Assembly: GCA_016521575.1 (NCBI GenBank)
Contig: JAEKDP010000003.1
Span: forward strand, 186,001-250,000
Source: Rhodobacteraceae bacterium F11138
GTDB taxonomy: Bacteria; Pseudomonadota; Alphaproteobacteria; Rhodobacterales; Rhodobacteraceae
Reading direction: 5' to 3'
Length of the DNA: 64,000 nucleotides
Below, piece by piece: positions 54,645 to 64,000 of the stretch (positions within the stretch are counted from its first letter, which is position 1; the number at the start of each line of letters is the position of its first letter). The notes under the pieces were generated by a model. It saw nothing but the letters and a program-made list of their open reading frames with translations, was not told where the DNA came from and did not search any database. Position numbers and translations under genes: made by a program.

Positions 54645-56141
54645 ATGAGCAGACACATATCGCGGCGCGTCGTTCTGGGCGGATTGGGGGCATTGCTGGC
54701 TCCTGGCGCGGCGGTCTCTGCACCGCCACTGGTTTCGTTGCGCCCGCGATTGCGGAGTCAGGATCTGGGCCGTCAGGCACGCGGCGGGGTCGAGGGGCTG
54801 ATTGCCCGCGCCGGGCTGAGCGGCGATGTGGTCTGTGCCGTGGCGGATGTACAATCCGGATTGGAACTGGAAGCCTCGGGCGGCGCGCGCGGCCTGCCGC
54901 CAGCCAGCGTGGCCAAGGCGTTGACGGCGCTGTATGCGCTGGACATTCTGGGACCGGATCATCGTTTCGTGACACGTCTGCTGGCGGCAGGTCCGGTACA
55001 GAACGGCATTCTGAAGGGCGATCTGATTCTGTCCGGCGGCGGAGATCCGACCCTGGATACCGACGATCTGGCCGATTTGGCGCGCGATCTGAAAGAAGCC
55101 GGAATCCACGAGGTGACGGGTGATTTTCTGGTCTGCGAAACCGCCCTGCCGGTGGTGGACACCATAGACCCCGATCAGCCGGATCACGTCGGGTACAGCC
55201 CTGCGGTGTCTGGATTGGCCCTGAATTTCAACAGGGTCCATTTTGAATGGAAACTGGCGGGAAAACGATATGCCATCGCGATGGATGCCCGCACCGGAAA
55301 ATACCGCCCGGATGTGGAAATGGCCCGGATGAAGGTCGTATCGCGCAATGTGCCGGTCTATACATATGCGGATCAGGACGGTGTGGATCAATGGACCGTT
55401 GCACGCGGTGCTTTGGGCGGCGGCGGCGCACGGTGGTTGCCTGTGCGCAAACCCGGTGCTTATGCGGGGGATGTGTTCCGGACAATGGCCCGCGCCAATG
55501 GTGTGGTTCTGAAACCCGCCCGCAGCATACAGCGTTTGCCGGCGAATACCCGTGTTCTGGCCCGGCATCAAAGCGCGGCATTGCAGCCGATCCTGAAGGC
55601 CATGTTGAAATATTCCAACAACCTGACCGCGGAAATGGTCGGGCTGAGCGCCACCATAGCCCGTGGAAAACGACCGGCTGACCTGAAAGATTCGGCGGCC
55701 GAAATGAGCCGTTGGGCGCGACAGACCTTTGGCATGACAGACACGCTTCTGGTGGACCACTCCGGTCTTGGGGACGCATCGCGAATGACGGCGCAAGATC
55801 TGGTCGGTGCACTGGTTCAGGCTCGCAAGCAGGACATGCTGCGCCCGATGCTGAAATCGTTTGGATTGCGTGACGCCAAGGGGCGCGTGACGACCACCCA
55901 CCCGATCAAGGTGGTTGCCAAGACCGGAACGTTGAATTTTGTTTCGGGACTTGGGGGGTACATGACGGCTGCGGACGGCACGGAACTTGCTTTTGCCATC
56001 TTTGCCGCGGATACGGATCAGCGCGCCCGCATTCCCCGTGCGGCGCGCGAACGACCCAGAGGCGCACGCGGCTGGAACTATAAGGCGAAGTCCTTGCAAC
56101 GGGATCTGATCGAACGTTGGGGCGCCCTGTACGGCAGTTGA
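54645..56141 (+). CDS. dacB: D-alanyl-D-alanine carboxypeptidase/endopeptidase (PBP4, S13)
   Basis: A 498-residue periplasmic penicillin-binding protein. The start has a Tat-like RR (ISRRVVLGGLGALLAPGAAV). Active-site motifs: Ser-x-x-Lys in PASVAKALTALYAL, Ser-x-Asn in KYSNNLTAEMV and Lys-Thr-Gly in VAKTGTLNF; the GDLILSGGGDPTLD block is typical of S13. It trims or opens crosslinks in peptidoglycan. Weak RBS; start at 54645 is preferred. Confidence 0.93.
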   Translation: MSRHISRRVVLGGLGALLAPGAAVSAPPLVSLRPRLRSQDLGRQARGGVEGLIARAGLSGDVVCAVADVQSGLELEASGGARGLPPASVAKALTALYALDILGPDHRFVTRLLAAGPVQNGILKGDLILSGGGDPTLDTDDLADLARDLKEAGIHEVTGDFLVCETALPVVDTIDPDQPDHVGYSPAVSGLALNFNRVHFEWKLAGKRYAIAMDARTGKYRPDVEMARMKVVSRNVPVYTYADQDGVDQWTVARGALGGGGARWLPVRKPGAYAGDVFRTMARANGVVLKPARSIQRLPANTRVLARHQSAALQPILKAMLKYSNNLTAEMVGLSATIARGKRPADLKDSAAEMSRWARQTFGMTDTLLVDHSGLGDASRMTAQDLVGALVQARKQDMLRPMLKSFGLRDAKGRVTTTHPIKVVAKTGTLNFVSGLGGYMTAADGTELAFAIFAADTDQRARIPRAARERPRGARGWNYKAKSLQRDLIERWGALYGS

Positions 56142-56162
56142 TCGCCCGCTCTGGCCAGAAAA

Positions 56163-56193
56163 AAGCCATTGCAGGATATTTCTGCAATGGCTT
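56163..56193. terminator. Bidirectional terminator between dacB and omp
   Basis: AAGCCATTGCAG and CTGCAATGGCTT form a perfect 12-pair stem with a seven-base loop. On the minus strand a run of T follows (ending the omp transcript); on the plus strand GTGTCTTTTC follows (ending dacB). Confidence 0.85.
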
Positions 56194-56237
56194 GTGTCTT
56201 TTCAGGCCTGGCCTTTGGGCACAGGCGGATGGCCGGA

Positions 56238-56867
56238 TCAGAAGTGATACGACGCTTTCACATGGATCGTGTTCAGGTTGACGTCACCGCCGGCCGAACC
56301 CGCGCCATCGAAGTTGTGGTACATGTATTCGCCGCCAACGGTCCAGTTCTCACCGACCCGCCAATCGTAACCGAAGCCGATGACATAGCTATCCTTGTCG
56401 ATATCGGTCACGGAGCTGACGCTGTTGAAATCGGCATAGGCGAAACCGGCGGTGCCATACAGCATGCCATTGCCCAGCTCGTAGCCGGCTTTCAGCTTGA
56501 GACGGGCGATCCCGTCAAATGTTGCGGATTGGCCGTTGCTTGCATCGACCACCGACAGGTCGGTCCAGTCGTACTGGAATTCCGGCCCTAGATACCAGCC
56601 GTTGCCCAGACTCCACAGATAGCCGGCGTTGATACCGCCGATCACGCTGTTTTCATCGAAGTTGCTGAGGGTGTTGCTGTCCAGGTTGAAATCGCTGAAG
56701 GCATAGCCGATCTGGCCGCCGATATACCCGCCTTCCCATGAAAAAGTAGGAGCCGGGGCCTGATAGACCACGGGCTCAACCGTAGCCGGGACCGTGTTTC
56801 CGGCGAATGCGGTTCCGACTCCGGCTGTTGTTGTCAGGGCAAAGGCGATTGCGGTTGTTCGGATCAT
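56238..56867 (-). CDS. Outer-membrane beta-barrel protein (Omp25/RopB-like)
   Basis: A 209-residue outer-membrane protein. Start 56867 (GGAG nine bases upstream) gives a signal peptide ending TAFAG. Mature sequence has FSWEGGYIGGQIGYAF, the usual first strand of this family, alternating strands such as FGYDWRVGENWTVGGEYMYH, and a C-terminal Phe (VKASYHF) needed for Bam insertion. Low Cys, high Gly/Asn/Tyr. It is transcribed alone with its own strong terminator. Confidence 0.88.
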   Translation of the reverse strand: MIRTTAIAFALTTTAGVGTAFAGNTVPATVEPVVYQAPAPTFSWEGGYIGGQIGYAFSDFNLDSNTLSNFDENSVIGGINAGYLWSLGNGWYLGPEFQYDWTDLSVVDASNGQSATFDGIARLKLKAGYELGNGMLYGTAGFAYADFNSVSSVTDIDKDSYVIGFGYDWRVGENWTVGGEYMYHNFDGAGSAGGDVNLNTIHVKASYHF

Positions 56868-57059
56868 CTTTGAGTGCTCCATAACTGGTTTCTTTCTTTG
56901 TTTTCAAGTGCTCAGAGCGGGCGTGATGACCACGTTCCCGCCTTTGACGCCACTTATATCGAAACGCGAAAGCCCGCATTCAAGTTCCCCCGCCGATCAA
57001 TTATTTTTGGGGGGCAATTCTCCGCCTATGATTGAGGCTGTGGGTCCGGGGATCCCATT

Positions 57060-57482
57060 TCAGGTGACGTGACGCGCCCTTGCACCACGTTCGATCGCGG
57101 CTGCGTGAAGCCGGTCGAGGTTCAACTCATAGCGCATTTCTTCGAGCAGGCGCAGTTCCGGCTCGCCCAGGGTGCCATCGGCGGCGGCCACATCACATGC
57201 CAGCGCGTATGCGGTTTCAAACAGCCGTTCAGGCAGGTTGTCCCGGATCAGCCCGAACAAGGCATCCAGACCGTCTTCTTGTTCGAAAAGGTCGAACACC
57301 ACCTGCGCCGTGGCTTTCATCCGGTCTATGTCATAATCGGCAAAGACCGGCAGCATGTTGACCGAGGACTGGATCTTGACCAGTTCGGCGGTGCGCATGT
57401 TCTCGTCCGAGGCCGAGACGGCAATCATCAGGGCGACGAGACAATCCTGCGCGCTGATTGTCTTGGGGTGGCTATTGGTCAC
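57060..57482 (-). CDS. TerB-family (tellurite-resistance-like) protein
   Basis: A 140-residue helical protein starting with GTG 57482 (AAAGGA nine bases before). Two similar halves, DCLVALMIAVSASDENMRTA and YALACDVAAADGTLGEPELR, show the acidic DE/DG-x-x-x-xE metal sites of the TerB fold. Family members bind calcium and act in stress or surface complexes; no other ter genes are near. Divergent from nnrS. Confidence 0.87.
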   Translation of the reverse strand: MTNSHPKTISAQDCLVALMIAVSASDENMRTAELVKIQSSVNMLPVFADYDIDRMKATAQVVFDLFEQEDGLDALFGLIRDNLPERLFETAYALACDVAAADGTLGEPELRLLEEMRYELNLDRLHAAAIERGARARHVT

Positions 57483-57597
57483 GGCGAAGTGTCCTTTGGA
57501 TCAGGTCATGTTGGCATCAGGATATGGACAGGTCGACAGCAGCACAATAGCCAGCGGGGCCTGATCCATTGGGTTGCAAGTCAAATACGAGGCGGTG

Positions 57598-58713
57598 ATG
57601 CGAATCTTGTCGACCGGAGCATACAGGCTGTTTTTCCCTGCCGCGGGGCTGTTCGCGGCGCTGACCATCCCGCTTTGGCTGTGGATCTGGTCGGGAGGCT
57701 GGCCAGCTTGGCCGTTGGATGGGTTGCGATGGCATCAGCACGAGATGCTGTTCGGGTATCTGGGGTTGGCTCTGGGCGGGTTTCTGTTGACCGCGGTGCC
57801 CAACTGGACCAGCCGTCCGGCGCTGGCGGGGTGCCCGCTGGTGGCGCTGTTTCTTCTCTGGGTGGTGGGCCGGGTCGGATTTGCCGTGTTGCCGGATGGC
57901 GCGGGGCAAATTGTCTGTGTCATGCTGTATCCGGTGATTTTGGCGGTGGTTGTCTGCCGAGAGCTGTGGGTTGCGGGCAATCGGCGCAATTTGCCGATCG
58001 CCGGTATGGTCTGGTTGTTCGTGGTCGCGGACGCGCTGTTTCTGGCCGGATTTCAGGATTTCGCCCTGCGATTGGGCTTTGCGCTGTCTGTGGTGATGAC
58101 AACCTTGGTGGGCGGACGCGTTACGCCTGCTTTCGCGCGGAACTGGCTGAAGGCCCGGGGCAGCGGCGTTGGCATCCCCGAGTTCGGCGTGATCGACAAG
58201 CTTGCGATGGCGGCGGTGGGCTTGGCGGCGATTGTCTGGGTCGGCTGGCCGGATCATTCGTTGGGGATCATTACTGCGGCAATTGCGGCGGTTTTGCTTC
58301 TGCTGCGGTTGCTCAGGTGGAAATTCTGGGCCGTGGCATCCGAACCGCTGTTGCTGGCGCTTCATGCGGGATACGCATGGATCGTAATATCCCTTGCCTT
58401 GTTGGCGGCGCAGAATGCCGGGCTTGTTGAACCGGTCCAGGTTCTGCATGCCATGGGGGCGGGGGCTGTCGGCGGGATGACGTTGATCGTGATGATGCGC
58501 GCGATTCTGGGGCATGCGAACCGCCCGATCCAGGGCACGGCCATGGACCGCGTTCTGCTGGTTTGCGTACATCTGGGGGCAGCCCTGCGCGTGCTGGCAC
58601 CGGCGACTGAAGCGCAGGCGCTGTTGATCGAACTGTCAGGTGTCTTGTGGGCGCTCGGGTTTGCGTTGTTTTTTCTGCGCTATGGACGCATCGCGTTGTT
58701 GCCGCGTCTCTAG
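57598..58713 (+). CDS. nnrS: NnrS-family heme/copper membrane protein
   Basis: A 371-residue polytopic membrane protein with about twelve spans. LRWHQHEMLFGYLGLALGGF carries the conserved WHxHEMxFG motif and FLLTAVPNWT follows, the NnrS hallmark; later His residues in ALHAGYAWIVIS and VLHAMGAGAVGGM fit heme or copper ligation. NnrS helps relieve nitric oxide stress. ATG 57598 has GAGG; a TTG at 57574 is less likely. No denitrification genes are near. Confidence 0.92.
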   Translation: MRILSTGAYRLFFPAAGLFAALTIPLWLWIWSGGWPAWPLDGLRWHQHEMLFGYLGLALGGFLLTAVPNWTSRPALAGCPLVALFLLWVVGRVGFAVLPDGAGQIVCVMLYPVILAVVVCRELWVAGNRRNLPIAGMVWLFVVADALFLAGFQDFALRLGFALSVVMTTLVGGRVTPAFARNWLKARGSGVGIPEFGVIDKLAMAAVGLAAIVWVGWPDHSLGIITAAIAAVLLLLRLLRWKFWAVASEPLLLALHAGYAWIVISLALLAAQNAGLVEPVQVLHAMGAGAVGGMTLIVMMRAILGHANRPIQGTAMDRVLLVCVHLGAALRVLAPATEAQALLIELSGVLWALGFALFFLRYGRIALLPRL

Positions 58714-58799
58714 CGGTGCATGTTGACGACACGAGGTGCGCGCAATAGGGAATGCGCCAAGGCGGCGCACCTCGTGCCGCCTCTGTTTCGGAGTGCAAA

Positions 58800-60374
58800 A
58801 TGTCTGATCTGCGCGAAGCCGCCCTGACCTCGAAAGCCTGGCCCTTTGAAGAAGCCCGGCGGGTTTTGAAACGGTATCAGAAAGCGCCGCCGGAAAAGGG
58901 ATATGTGCTGTTCGAGACCGGATACGGACCGTCCGGTTTGCCCCATATCGGGACCTTCGGCGAGGTGGCCCGCACCACGATGATCCGCCACGCGTTCGAG
59001 GCGATCAGCGATATTCCAACGCGTCTTGTCTGTTTTTCGGACGATCTGGACGGGATGCGCAAGGTGCCGGGCAACGTGCCCAACCCCGAACTGCTGGCGG
59101 AACATTTGCAAAAGCCCCTGACATCGGTGCCCGATCCCTTTGGCACCCATGACAGCTTTGGCGATCACAACAACGCCATGCTGCGCCGGTTTCTGGATAC
59201 GTTCGGTTTCGAGTACGAATTCTATTCCGCGACCGAATTCTACAAATCCGGTCAGTTCGACGAGATCTTGTTGCGTGCCGCCGCCCGCTATGACGACATC
59301 ATGAAGATCATGTTGAAGTCGCTGCGCGAAGAACGCCGGCAGACCTATTCCATCTTTTTGCCCATCCATCCTGAAACCGGCCGGGTGCTGTACGTTCCTA
59401 TGAAAGAGGTCAATGCCACGGATGGAACCGTGACGTTTGACGACGAAGACGGGCGTGAATGGGTGCTGCCGGTGACCGGTGGCAACGTCAAGCTGCAGTG
59501 GAAGCCGGATTTCGGGGCGCGCTGGGCGGCGCTGGGCGTCGATTTCGAAATGTACGGCAAGGATCATTCCACCAATACTCCGATTTATGACGGTATTTGC
59601 CGCGCCTTGGGGGCAAAGGCCCCTGAGCATTTCACCTATGAGTTGTTCCTGGACGAAAACGGTCAGAAGATTTCCAAATCCTCCGGCAACGGGGTGTCGA
59701 TAGATGAATGGCTGACCTATGCCAGCGCCGAAAGCCTGTCCTATTTCATGTACCAGAAGCCCAAGACGGCGAAACGGATGTATTTTGACGTCATCCCCAA
59801 GGCGATGGACGAATATCACCAGCAGCTTCGGGCCTATCATGGCCAGGATCTCAAGGGACAGTTGAACAATCCGGTCTGGCATATTCATGGTGGCGATGTG
59901 CCGGAATCCACCATGATCGTACCGTTCTCCATGCTGCTGAACCTGGCGTCGGTGTCGGGTGCACAGGACAAGGAACAATTGTGGGGATTCGTGCAGCGAT
60001 ATGCGCCGGAGGCGAGCCCGGACAGTCACCCGGATCTGGATGCCGCGGCCGGGTATGCGGTGCGCTATTTCAACGATTTCGTCAAACCGACGCGGGTCTA
60101 TCGTATGCCCACAGAAGCCGAACGCGAAGCCTTTGTGGAATTGCGCGCGCAACTGGCGGCCTATGACGGGAAGCTCGACGATGAAGCACTGCAGTCAATC
60201 GTCTATGGCGTAGGACGTGAGCGGTTCGACCCGCTGAGGGGCTGGTTTACGGCGCTGTACGAGGTCTTGCTGGGGGCAAGCCAAGGGCCGCGCTTTGGTG
60301 GGTTCATTGCGTTGTACGGTGTGGACGAAACCGTGGCCCTGATCGATCAGGCGCTGGCCGGCGATCTGGCCTGA
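58800..60374 (+). CDS. lysS: Lysyl-tRNA synthetase, class I
   Basis: A 524-residue archaeal-type synthetase. [20 protein letters not shown] holds the HIGH-like motif and [18 protein letters not shown] the [23 protein letters not shown] lies near the lysine site. Class I LysRS in place of class II is usual for alphaproteobacteria. Start 58800 with GGAG. It stands alone between nnrS and a terminator. Confidence 0.96.
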   Translation: MSDLREAALTSKAWPFEEARRVLKRYQKAPPEKGYVLFETGYGPSGLPHIGTFGEVARTTMIRHAFEAISDIPTRLVCFSDDLDGMRKVPGNVPNPELLAEHLQKPLTSVPDPFGTHDSFGDHNNAMLRRFLDTFGFEYEFYSATEFYKSGQFDEILLRAAARYDDIMKIMLKSLREERRQTYSIFLPIHPETGRVLYVPMKEVNATDGTVTFDDEDGREWVLPVTGGNVKLQWKPDFGARWAALGVDFEMYGKDHSTNTPIYDGICRALGAKAPEHFTYELFLDENGQKISKSSGNGVSIDEWLTYASAESLSYFMYQKPKTAKRMYFDVIPKAMDEYHQQLRAYHGQDLKGQLNNPVWHIHGGDVPESTMIVPFSMLLNLASVSGAQDKEQLWGFVQRYAPEASPDSHPDLDAAAGYAVRYFNDFVKPTRVYRMPTEAEREAFVELRAQLAAYDGKLDDEALQSIVYGVGRERFDPLRGWFTALYEVLLGASQGPRFGGFIALYGVDETVALIDQALAGDLA

Positions 60375-60462
60375 GCCGTGGCCAGCCGGTTCTGACCGTT
60401 GCGGCCGGGTCGTGTGAAAGCGCCATCAGGATATTGAAAATGATCGGTTTTTCTGATCGGTG

Positions 60463-60487
60463 CGGGCCGCGTGTTGTGCGCGGCCCG
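60463..60487 (+). terminator. Terminator after lysS
   Basis: CGGGCCGCG and CGCGGCCCG form a nine-pair stem with a seven-base loop, followed by TCGCTTTGTT. The stretch 60375-60639 otherwise shows no gene. Confidence 0.65.
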
Positions 60488-60639
60488 TCGCTTTGTTGCG
60501 GGGGACCGTGACGGTGGTGTGAAGCCGTCTTAACCCTTGTGGAATAATTCCTTTGCCGCGTTCGGGAGCGGCCCGGACCCAACGGATTTGGTCGACTTCG
60601 GAATGTTTCGAGGTTGTGCATTTTGGGAAAGGGATTTGG

Positions 60640-62925
60640 ATGAACAAGGCAATCACCGACGGCGTGCAACTTATGCCCCCTGCATTCGGGAATGGTCTGG
60701 ACGTCTGGTCGAGCGGCAACGGGACTCCGGGATCGGACACCTATGCCGGTGCGGCCAATGTGGCATTTGTTCCGGCGGATCAGGATTTTGGCGGCTGTCT
60801 GGAGCTGCAAAAGGTCAATTCGACGCAAAAGCTGCGATATATGGGTGAAACACCGCTGCTGCCCGGATGCTATCTGCAGATCAAGGCCCGCATCAAAGCC
60901 ATTGCGGGCAACCTGCCATCGGTCCGCATTGCCGGTTGGGCCGGCGGCGCCGGGGGCAAGCATGTGAACGGTCTGGTCGAGGTGGGATCGACGACGGCTT
61001 TGCAAACCTATGGCGACATTCTGGAAGTCACCGCGATTGTCGGTCCGGGCACACGGGGCGGTGTCGACATGCCGTGGGGCACGGAGGCATTGTACGGTCA
61101 TTTCGGTCTGGATCTGACCGGTAGCAATGGCGGCATCGTGCGTATCGACGATCTTCAAATCGAGGATGTTACCGGCGTTTTCCTGCGCGACATGATCAAC
61201 GTGGTCGATGTGCGTGACTTCGGGGCAGTCGGCGATGGCACGACCGATTGCTCGGCCGCTTTTGACGCCGCAGATGACGCGGCGCGGGGGCGCAAGATCC
61301 TTGTACCCGCGGGGGTCTATTACCTTTCGAACAGTGTTTCGCTGAATTCTCCGGCAGAGTTCGAGGGCACGGTAACCATGCCCACGGACAAGGTGTTCGT
61401 TCTGGCCAAGAATTTCGACCTGCCCAGCTATATCGCTGCATTTGGCGACGAGGAGCTGGCTTTTACCAAGGCCTTTCAGGCGTTGTTGAACAACTCTGAC
61501 CATGAGTCCCTGGATATGTGTGGCCGAAAGGTGACGATCACCAAACCGATCGACATGCAGGCGGCGGTTCCGGACAAGACATCCTATGCGACGCGGCGAA
61601 TTATCCGAAACGGGCAGTTCACGGCCACGGGCACTTCGGTCTGGGATACGCAAAGCATCACGGCACGGGCGACCTATGCGGCCAGCAACCCGCGCAAACT
61701 GACCAACGTGGCGAATATTGCCAATATCGCTGTCGGCTCGCTGGTGGGCGGCAACGGTGTCGGGCGCGAGATCTATGTGCGCTCCAAGAACGTCGGAGCC
61801 GGGGAAATCACGCTGAATGAGCCGTTGTATGACGCAGAGGGCACACAGAACTTCACCTTCACCGAATTCAAATACATGCTGGATTTCAGCGGCTTTCAAA
61901 GACTGAGCCAGTTCTCGATGAGCGACATCGAATTTCAATGCAACTCGTTGTGCAGCGGCATCAGGCTGGCGCCCTCGGGGATCACTTTCCATTTGCGGGA
62001 CTGCTTCATCAGCCGGCCCAAGGATCGTGGCATCACATCGATCGGAACGGGATGTCAGGGCATTCTGATCGACAGATGTCAGTTCCTGTCCTCGGAAGAC
62101 TCGATCGATGTGCCGTATCGCACCAGTATCGCGGTCAATATCAATGCCAACGACGCAAAACTGCGCAACAACCGGGCAACCCGGTTCAAGCATTTTGCAT
62201 TGCTGGGCGGGTCCAACAGCGTGATTCTGGGCAACCATTTCTTCCAGGGTGATGACGTGTCGTCAGGTGTGCGAACGGCTGGGCTGATTATTGCCAGAAA
62301 CTTTACCAACACCACGATCACCGGAAACTATATCGACAACTGCACCATCGAATGGACCAATGAGCGGGACCCGACCCCGGATTTCAACACCGGTTTCTCG
62401 TTCAGCGCCATGAGCATCACCGACAACATCATGCTGTGCGGCGACGTTGCGCCCTGGTTCAGTTTCATCGTCGTCAAACCGCACGGCACCGGGCATTTCC
62501 TGAACGGGGTCACGATCAGCGGCAACAAGTTCCGCAGTGTCAATGGAACCATCGACCGGGTCGAACGCGTGGATACCAGCTTTGCCGATCTGGATTTCGC
62601 CCATTCAAAACATCTGACGTTCGAGTCCAATACATTTCATTCGATTTCGAAACAGGCGTTCAACCCTCTGCGGGTACGGCATTCCGAAAATACCACGGCG
62701 ACCAACTGGGTGGTCGGGGTGAACGGAGAGCTTCCGTTCGGCGGTCGTGTCCGCAATGTCGATTCCATCGTCGCCATGGGCAAGATCCGCAATGGCAGCT
62801 CACAGGCGAACTTTTCGTTGCCCTATGCCGAGACCGAACATGGGGCGCAAAAGGATGAGGTCAAGCTGGTCTGGAATGAACCGGTCCGAGGCGAGATCGC
62901 CGTGACCGTTCGAATGGATCAGTGA
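60640..62925 (+). CDS. GH28-related right-handed beta-helix protein (tailspike-like)
   Basis: A 761-residue protein with no signal peptide. An N-terminal beta-sandwich-like part (about 1-180) precedes VVDVRDFGAVGDGTTDCSAA, the pectate-lyase-superfamily opening. The rest shows repeated short strands such as VILGNHFFQGDD, TTITGNYIDNCTIEW and VTISGNKFRSVNG, the parallel beta-helix signature. Phage tailspikes and gene transfer agent spikes share this architecture. A polysaccharide-binding or -cleaving role is likely; cell location is unclear. Confidence 0.78.
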   Translation: MNKAITDGVQLMPPAFGNGLDVWSSGNGTPGSDTYAGAANVAFVPADQDFGGCLELQKVNSTQKLRYMGETPLLPGCYLQIKARIKAIAGNLPSVRIAGWAGGAGGKHVNGLVEVGSTTALQTYGDILEVTAIVGPGTRGGVDMPWGTEALYGHFGLDLTGSNGGIVRIDDLQIEDVTGVFLRDMINVVDVRDFGAVGDGTTDCSAAFDAADDAARGRKILVPAGVYYLSNSVSLNSPAEFEGTVTMPTDKVFVLAKNFDLPSYIAAFGDEELAFTKAFQALLNNSDHESLDMCGRKVTITKPIDMQAAVPDKTSYATRRIIRNGQFTATGTSVWDTQSITARATYAASNPRKLTNVANIANIAVGSLVGGNGVGREIYVRSKNVGAGEITLNEPLYDAEGTQNFTFTEFKYMLDFSGFQRLSQFSMSDIEFQCNSLCSGIRLAPSGITFHLRDCFISRPKDRGITSIGTGCQGILIDRCQFLSSEDSIDVPYRTSIAVNINANDAKLRNNRATRFKHFALLGGSNSVILGNHFFQGDDVSSGVRTAGLIIARNFTNTTITGNYIDNCTIEWTNERDPTPDFNTGFSFSAMSITDNIMLCGDVAPWFSFIVVKPHGTGHFLNGVTISGNKFRSVNGTIDRVERVDTSFADLDFAHSKHLTFESNTFHSISKQAFNPLRVRHSENTTATNWVVGVNGELPFGGRVRNVDSIVAMGKIRNGSSQANFSLPYAETEHGAQKDEVKLVWNEPVRGEIAVTVRMDQ

Positions 62926-62962
62926 TCCGCGGACGGGAATCCAACCTTGCAATCCGCTCAAC

Positions 62963-62989
62963 AGGGCCACGCATCTATTGCGTGGCCCT
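62963..62989 (+). terminator. Terminator after the beta-helix gene
   Basis: AGGGCCACGCA and TGCGTGGCCCT form a perfect 11-pair stem with a TCTAT loop, followed by TGTT. It lies 38 bases after the stop. Confidence 0.75.
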
Positions 62990-63017
62990 TGTTCCATCCC
63001 GGCCTGACGCGCGGCGC

Positions 63018-63683
63018 CTAGAAGTTGCGCCACAACCCCAATGAGATCCCGACGGTCTTCTGGTCGGTGGATCGGCGCTCGAGCGCCACAACCCACGTGC
63101 TTTTCTTGACGTTGAACATGATCCCGGGCGTAAACGACCACCCCAGCGGTCGCCCCGGAACATAGGCCGTTTCCAGTTTTATCAGAGGGCGGACACGCCA
63201 GCCCGAGGACAGCCCGACCACCGCATCCAGCTTGAACGTCGGATCGCTCAGCCCGGCACGCCGCTCATAGGCTGTGTCCAGTCCCATCCAGCCATTGCCC
63301 CACCTTGTTTCGAACCCGCGCCCGGCGGCCAGGGCGATCTTGTACATTGAACCCCAGTCCTGCCGCCAGCGATGCTTGCCCAGACCCAGTTCCACCCCAT
63401 AGCGCGTGCGCCGATCGGTCGGCCCGATTGGCAGTCGAACAAACAGCAGCGCATGGCCGGATTTGCCTCGGGTGTCGTTATAGTCCAGCCCCAGAGTCAG
63501 GCGCGGCATCAGACCGTATTCCGCATAGAACTTGCTTTCGAGATCGGGCAGGGTTTCACGGTTGCCGCGTACAGTCGCGCCAACCGCTGTGAAAGCGGTC
63601 TTATGATCGCGCAACCACGCACCGGCCAGGGCCGGTGAAGCGCAAAACGCACAGAACAACAAGGCAGCGACGGCAAAACGCAT
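63018..63683 (-). CDS. Outer-membrane beta-barrel-like protein of unknown family
   Basis: A 221-residue exported protein. Start 63683 (GGAGG) gives a signal peptide MRFAVAALLFCAFCASPALA. The mature part is strand-rich (LTLGLDYNDTRG, YGVELGLGKHRW, GWMGLDTAYERR, LIKLETAYVPG) and ends LGLWRNF, the terminal aromatic of outer-membrane barrels. About ten strands are suggested. No named family is recognised. Confidence 0.7.
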   Translation of the reverse strand: MRFAVAALLFCAFCASPALAGAWLRDHKTAFTAVGATVRGNRETLPDLESKFYAEYGLMPRLTLGLDYNDTRGKSGHALLFVRLPIGPTDRRTRYGVELGLGKHRWRQDWGSMYKIALAAGRGFETRWGNGWMGLDTAYERRAGLSDPTFKLDAVVGLSSGWRVRPLIKLETAYVPGRPLGWSFTPGIMFNVKKSTWVVALERRSTDQKTVGISLGLWRNF

Positions 63684-63824
63684 TGCGCATCCTCCGGCCG
63701 TCAACATCGGTAAACTTGGTTAACCAGGGGTTACTGCCGACCACCGAGTGCCCGCCCGGGTGGATTGGCCGTTGCGCCCCGGTTGCAACCGCGTAAGCTG
63801 TCTTTCGGCACAGACGGAGCTTGC

Positions 63825-64000
63825 ATGGGACATGTCATCACCATCGCGCAGCAAAAAGGCGGCGCCGGCAAAACGACATTGGCGGTGAACCTGGCCGTCG
63901 GCTTTGCCCGTGCCGGTAAATCGGTTGCCCTGATGGACATCGACCCGCAGGGCAGTGCGGGGCGGTGGTTCATGACGCGTCTGGACGTGACCGATGATCC
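63825..64000 (+). CDS. ParA-type ATPase, N-terminal part (cut by window edge)
   Basis: The ATG at 63825 (CGGAG upstream) opens [20 protein letters not shown], the deviant Walker A of ParA/MinD-like ATPases, followed by [16 protein letters not shown]. Only 58 codons lie in the window. It differs from MipZ at 7913-8722. It could be a chromosomal ParA relative or a partitioning ATPase for another cargo; parB would be expected just beyond the edge if it were ParA. Confidence 0.85.
   Translation, partial: MGHVITIAQQKGGAGKTTLAVNLAVGFARAGKSVALMDIDPQGSAGRWFMTRLDVTDD

Noticed and set aside
60304-62238. A 644-codon minus-strand frame opposite lysS and the beta-helix gene
   Set aside because: The plus strand carries the lysS end and clear beta-helix repeats; the minus translation shows no domain.
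1-64000. tRNA genes, rRNA genes and CRISPR arrays
   Set aside because: No T-loop and acceptor-stem combination, rRNA core string or regularly spaced repeat was found by eye. A covariance-model search could still reveal small RNAs.

Overview
The window is high-GC chromosomal DNA from an alphaproteobacterium, very probably a marine Rhodobacterales (Roseobacter-group) species. Support comes from MipZ beside a divergent MarR and homogentisate operon, the trmD-rimM-rpsP-ffh housekeeping block, an F0 ATP synthase operon encoding both b' and b subunits and separated from F1, class I lysyl-tRNA synthetase, TRAP transport, and yidC-MOSC-engB-argB. No rRNA, tRNA, CRISPR array or intact mobile element was seen. 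Housekeeping blocks alternate with catabolic islands.

Layout. 1-1133: end of a di-heme oxidoreductase gene plus an imelysin-like protein. 1206-7314 (minus): homogentisate degradation operon (hmgA, fahA, a divergent metallo-beta-lactamase, an FAD monooxygenase, DUF2783, maiA) facing a MarR regulator across a perfect inverted repeat. 7913-14618 (minus): mipZ, rpmE, rplS, trmD, a DUF1328 protein, rimM, a 47-residue protein, rpsP, chorismate mutase, GNAT, ffh. 14831-17719: azoreductase divergent from LysR, a coupled DMT exporter, and an ArsR regulator with a perfect palindrome upstream. 17951-20579: F0 operon atpI-B-E-F'-F. 20687-24547: two surface-glycan-type genes (one a glycosyltransferase-like/FkbM fusion), a FadR-type regulator and a lipoprotein.

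24710-30505 holds a TRAP transporter and a class II HMG-CoA reductase, divergent from a MocR regulator; the best reading is mevalonate uptake and catabolism. A YczE-type membrane protein and an exported serine hydrolase follow. 33408-36086 carries an SQR-like flavoprotein, DUF1641 and an IscU-like scaffold, divergent from a winged-helix regulator. 36160-42399 is an AraC, aldehyde dehydrogenase, Tat-exported GMC oxidoreductase and exported copper amine oxidase module. It ends at a strong terminator and a scar (42447-43440) of decayed DNA: a TPR-gene fragment and an IS3-type transposase that has lost its catalytic centre.

43464-48812 (minus): sixA, a QueG-like Fe-S protein, argB, engB, MOSC, yidC. 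49075-56141: a GGDEF/EAL protein with a dead GGDEF, ettA, an exported trypsin-like protease, nadD and dacB. 56238-64000: an outer-membrane barrel protein, TerB, NnrS, lysS, a large beta-helix (GH28-related) protein, a second barrel-like protein and the start of a ParA-type ATPase cut by the window edge.
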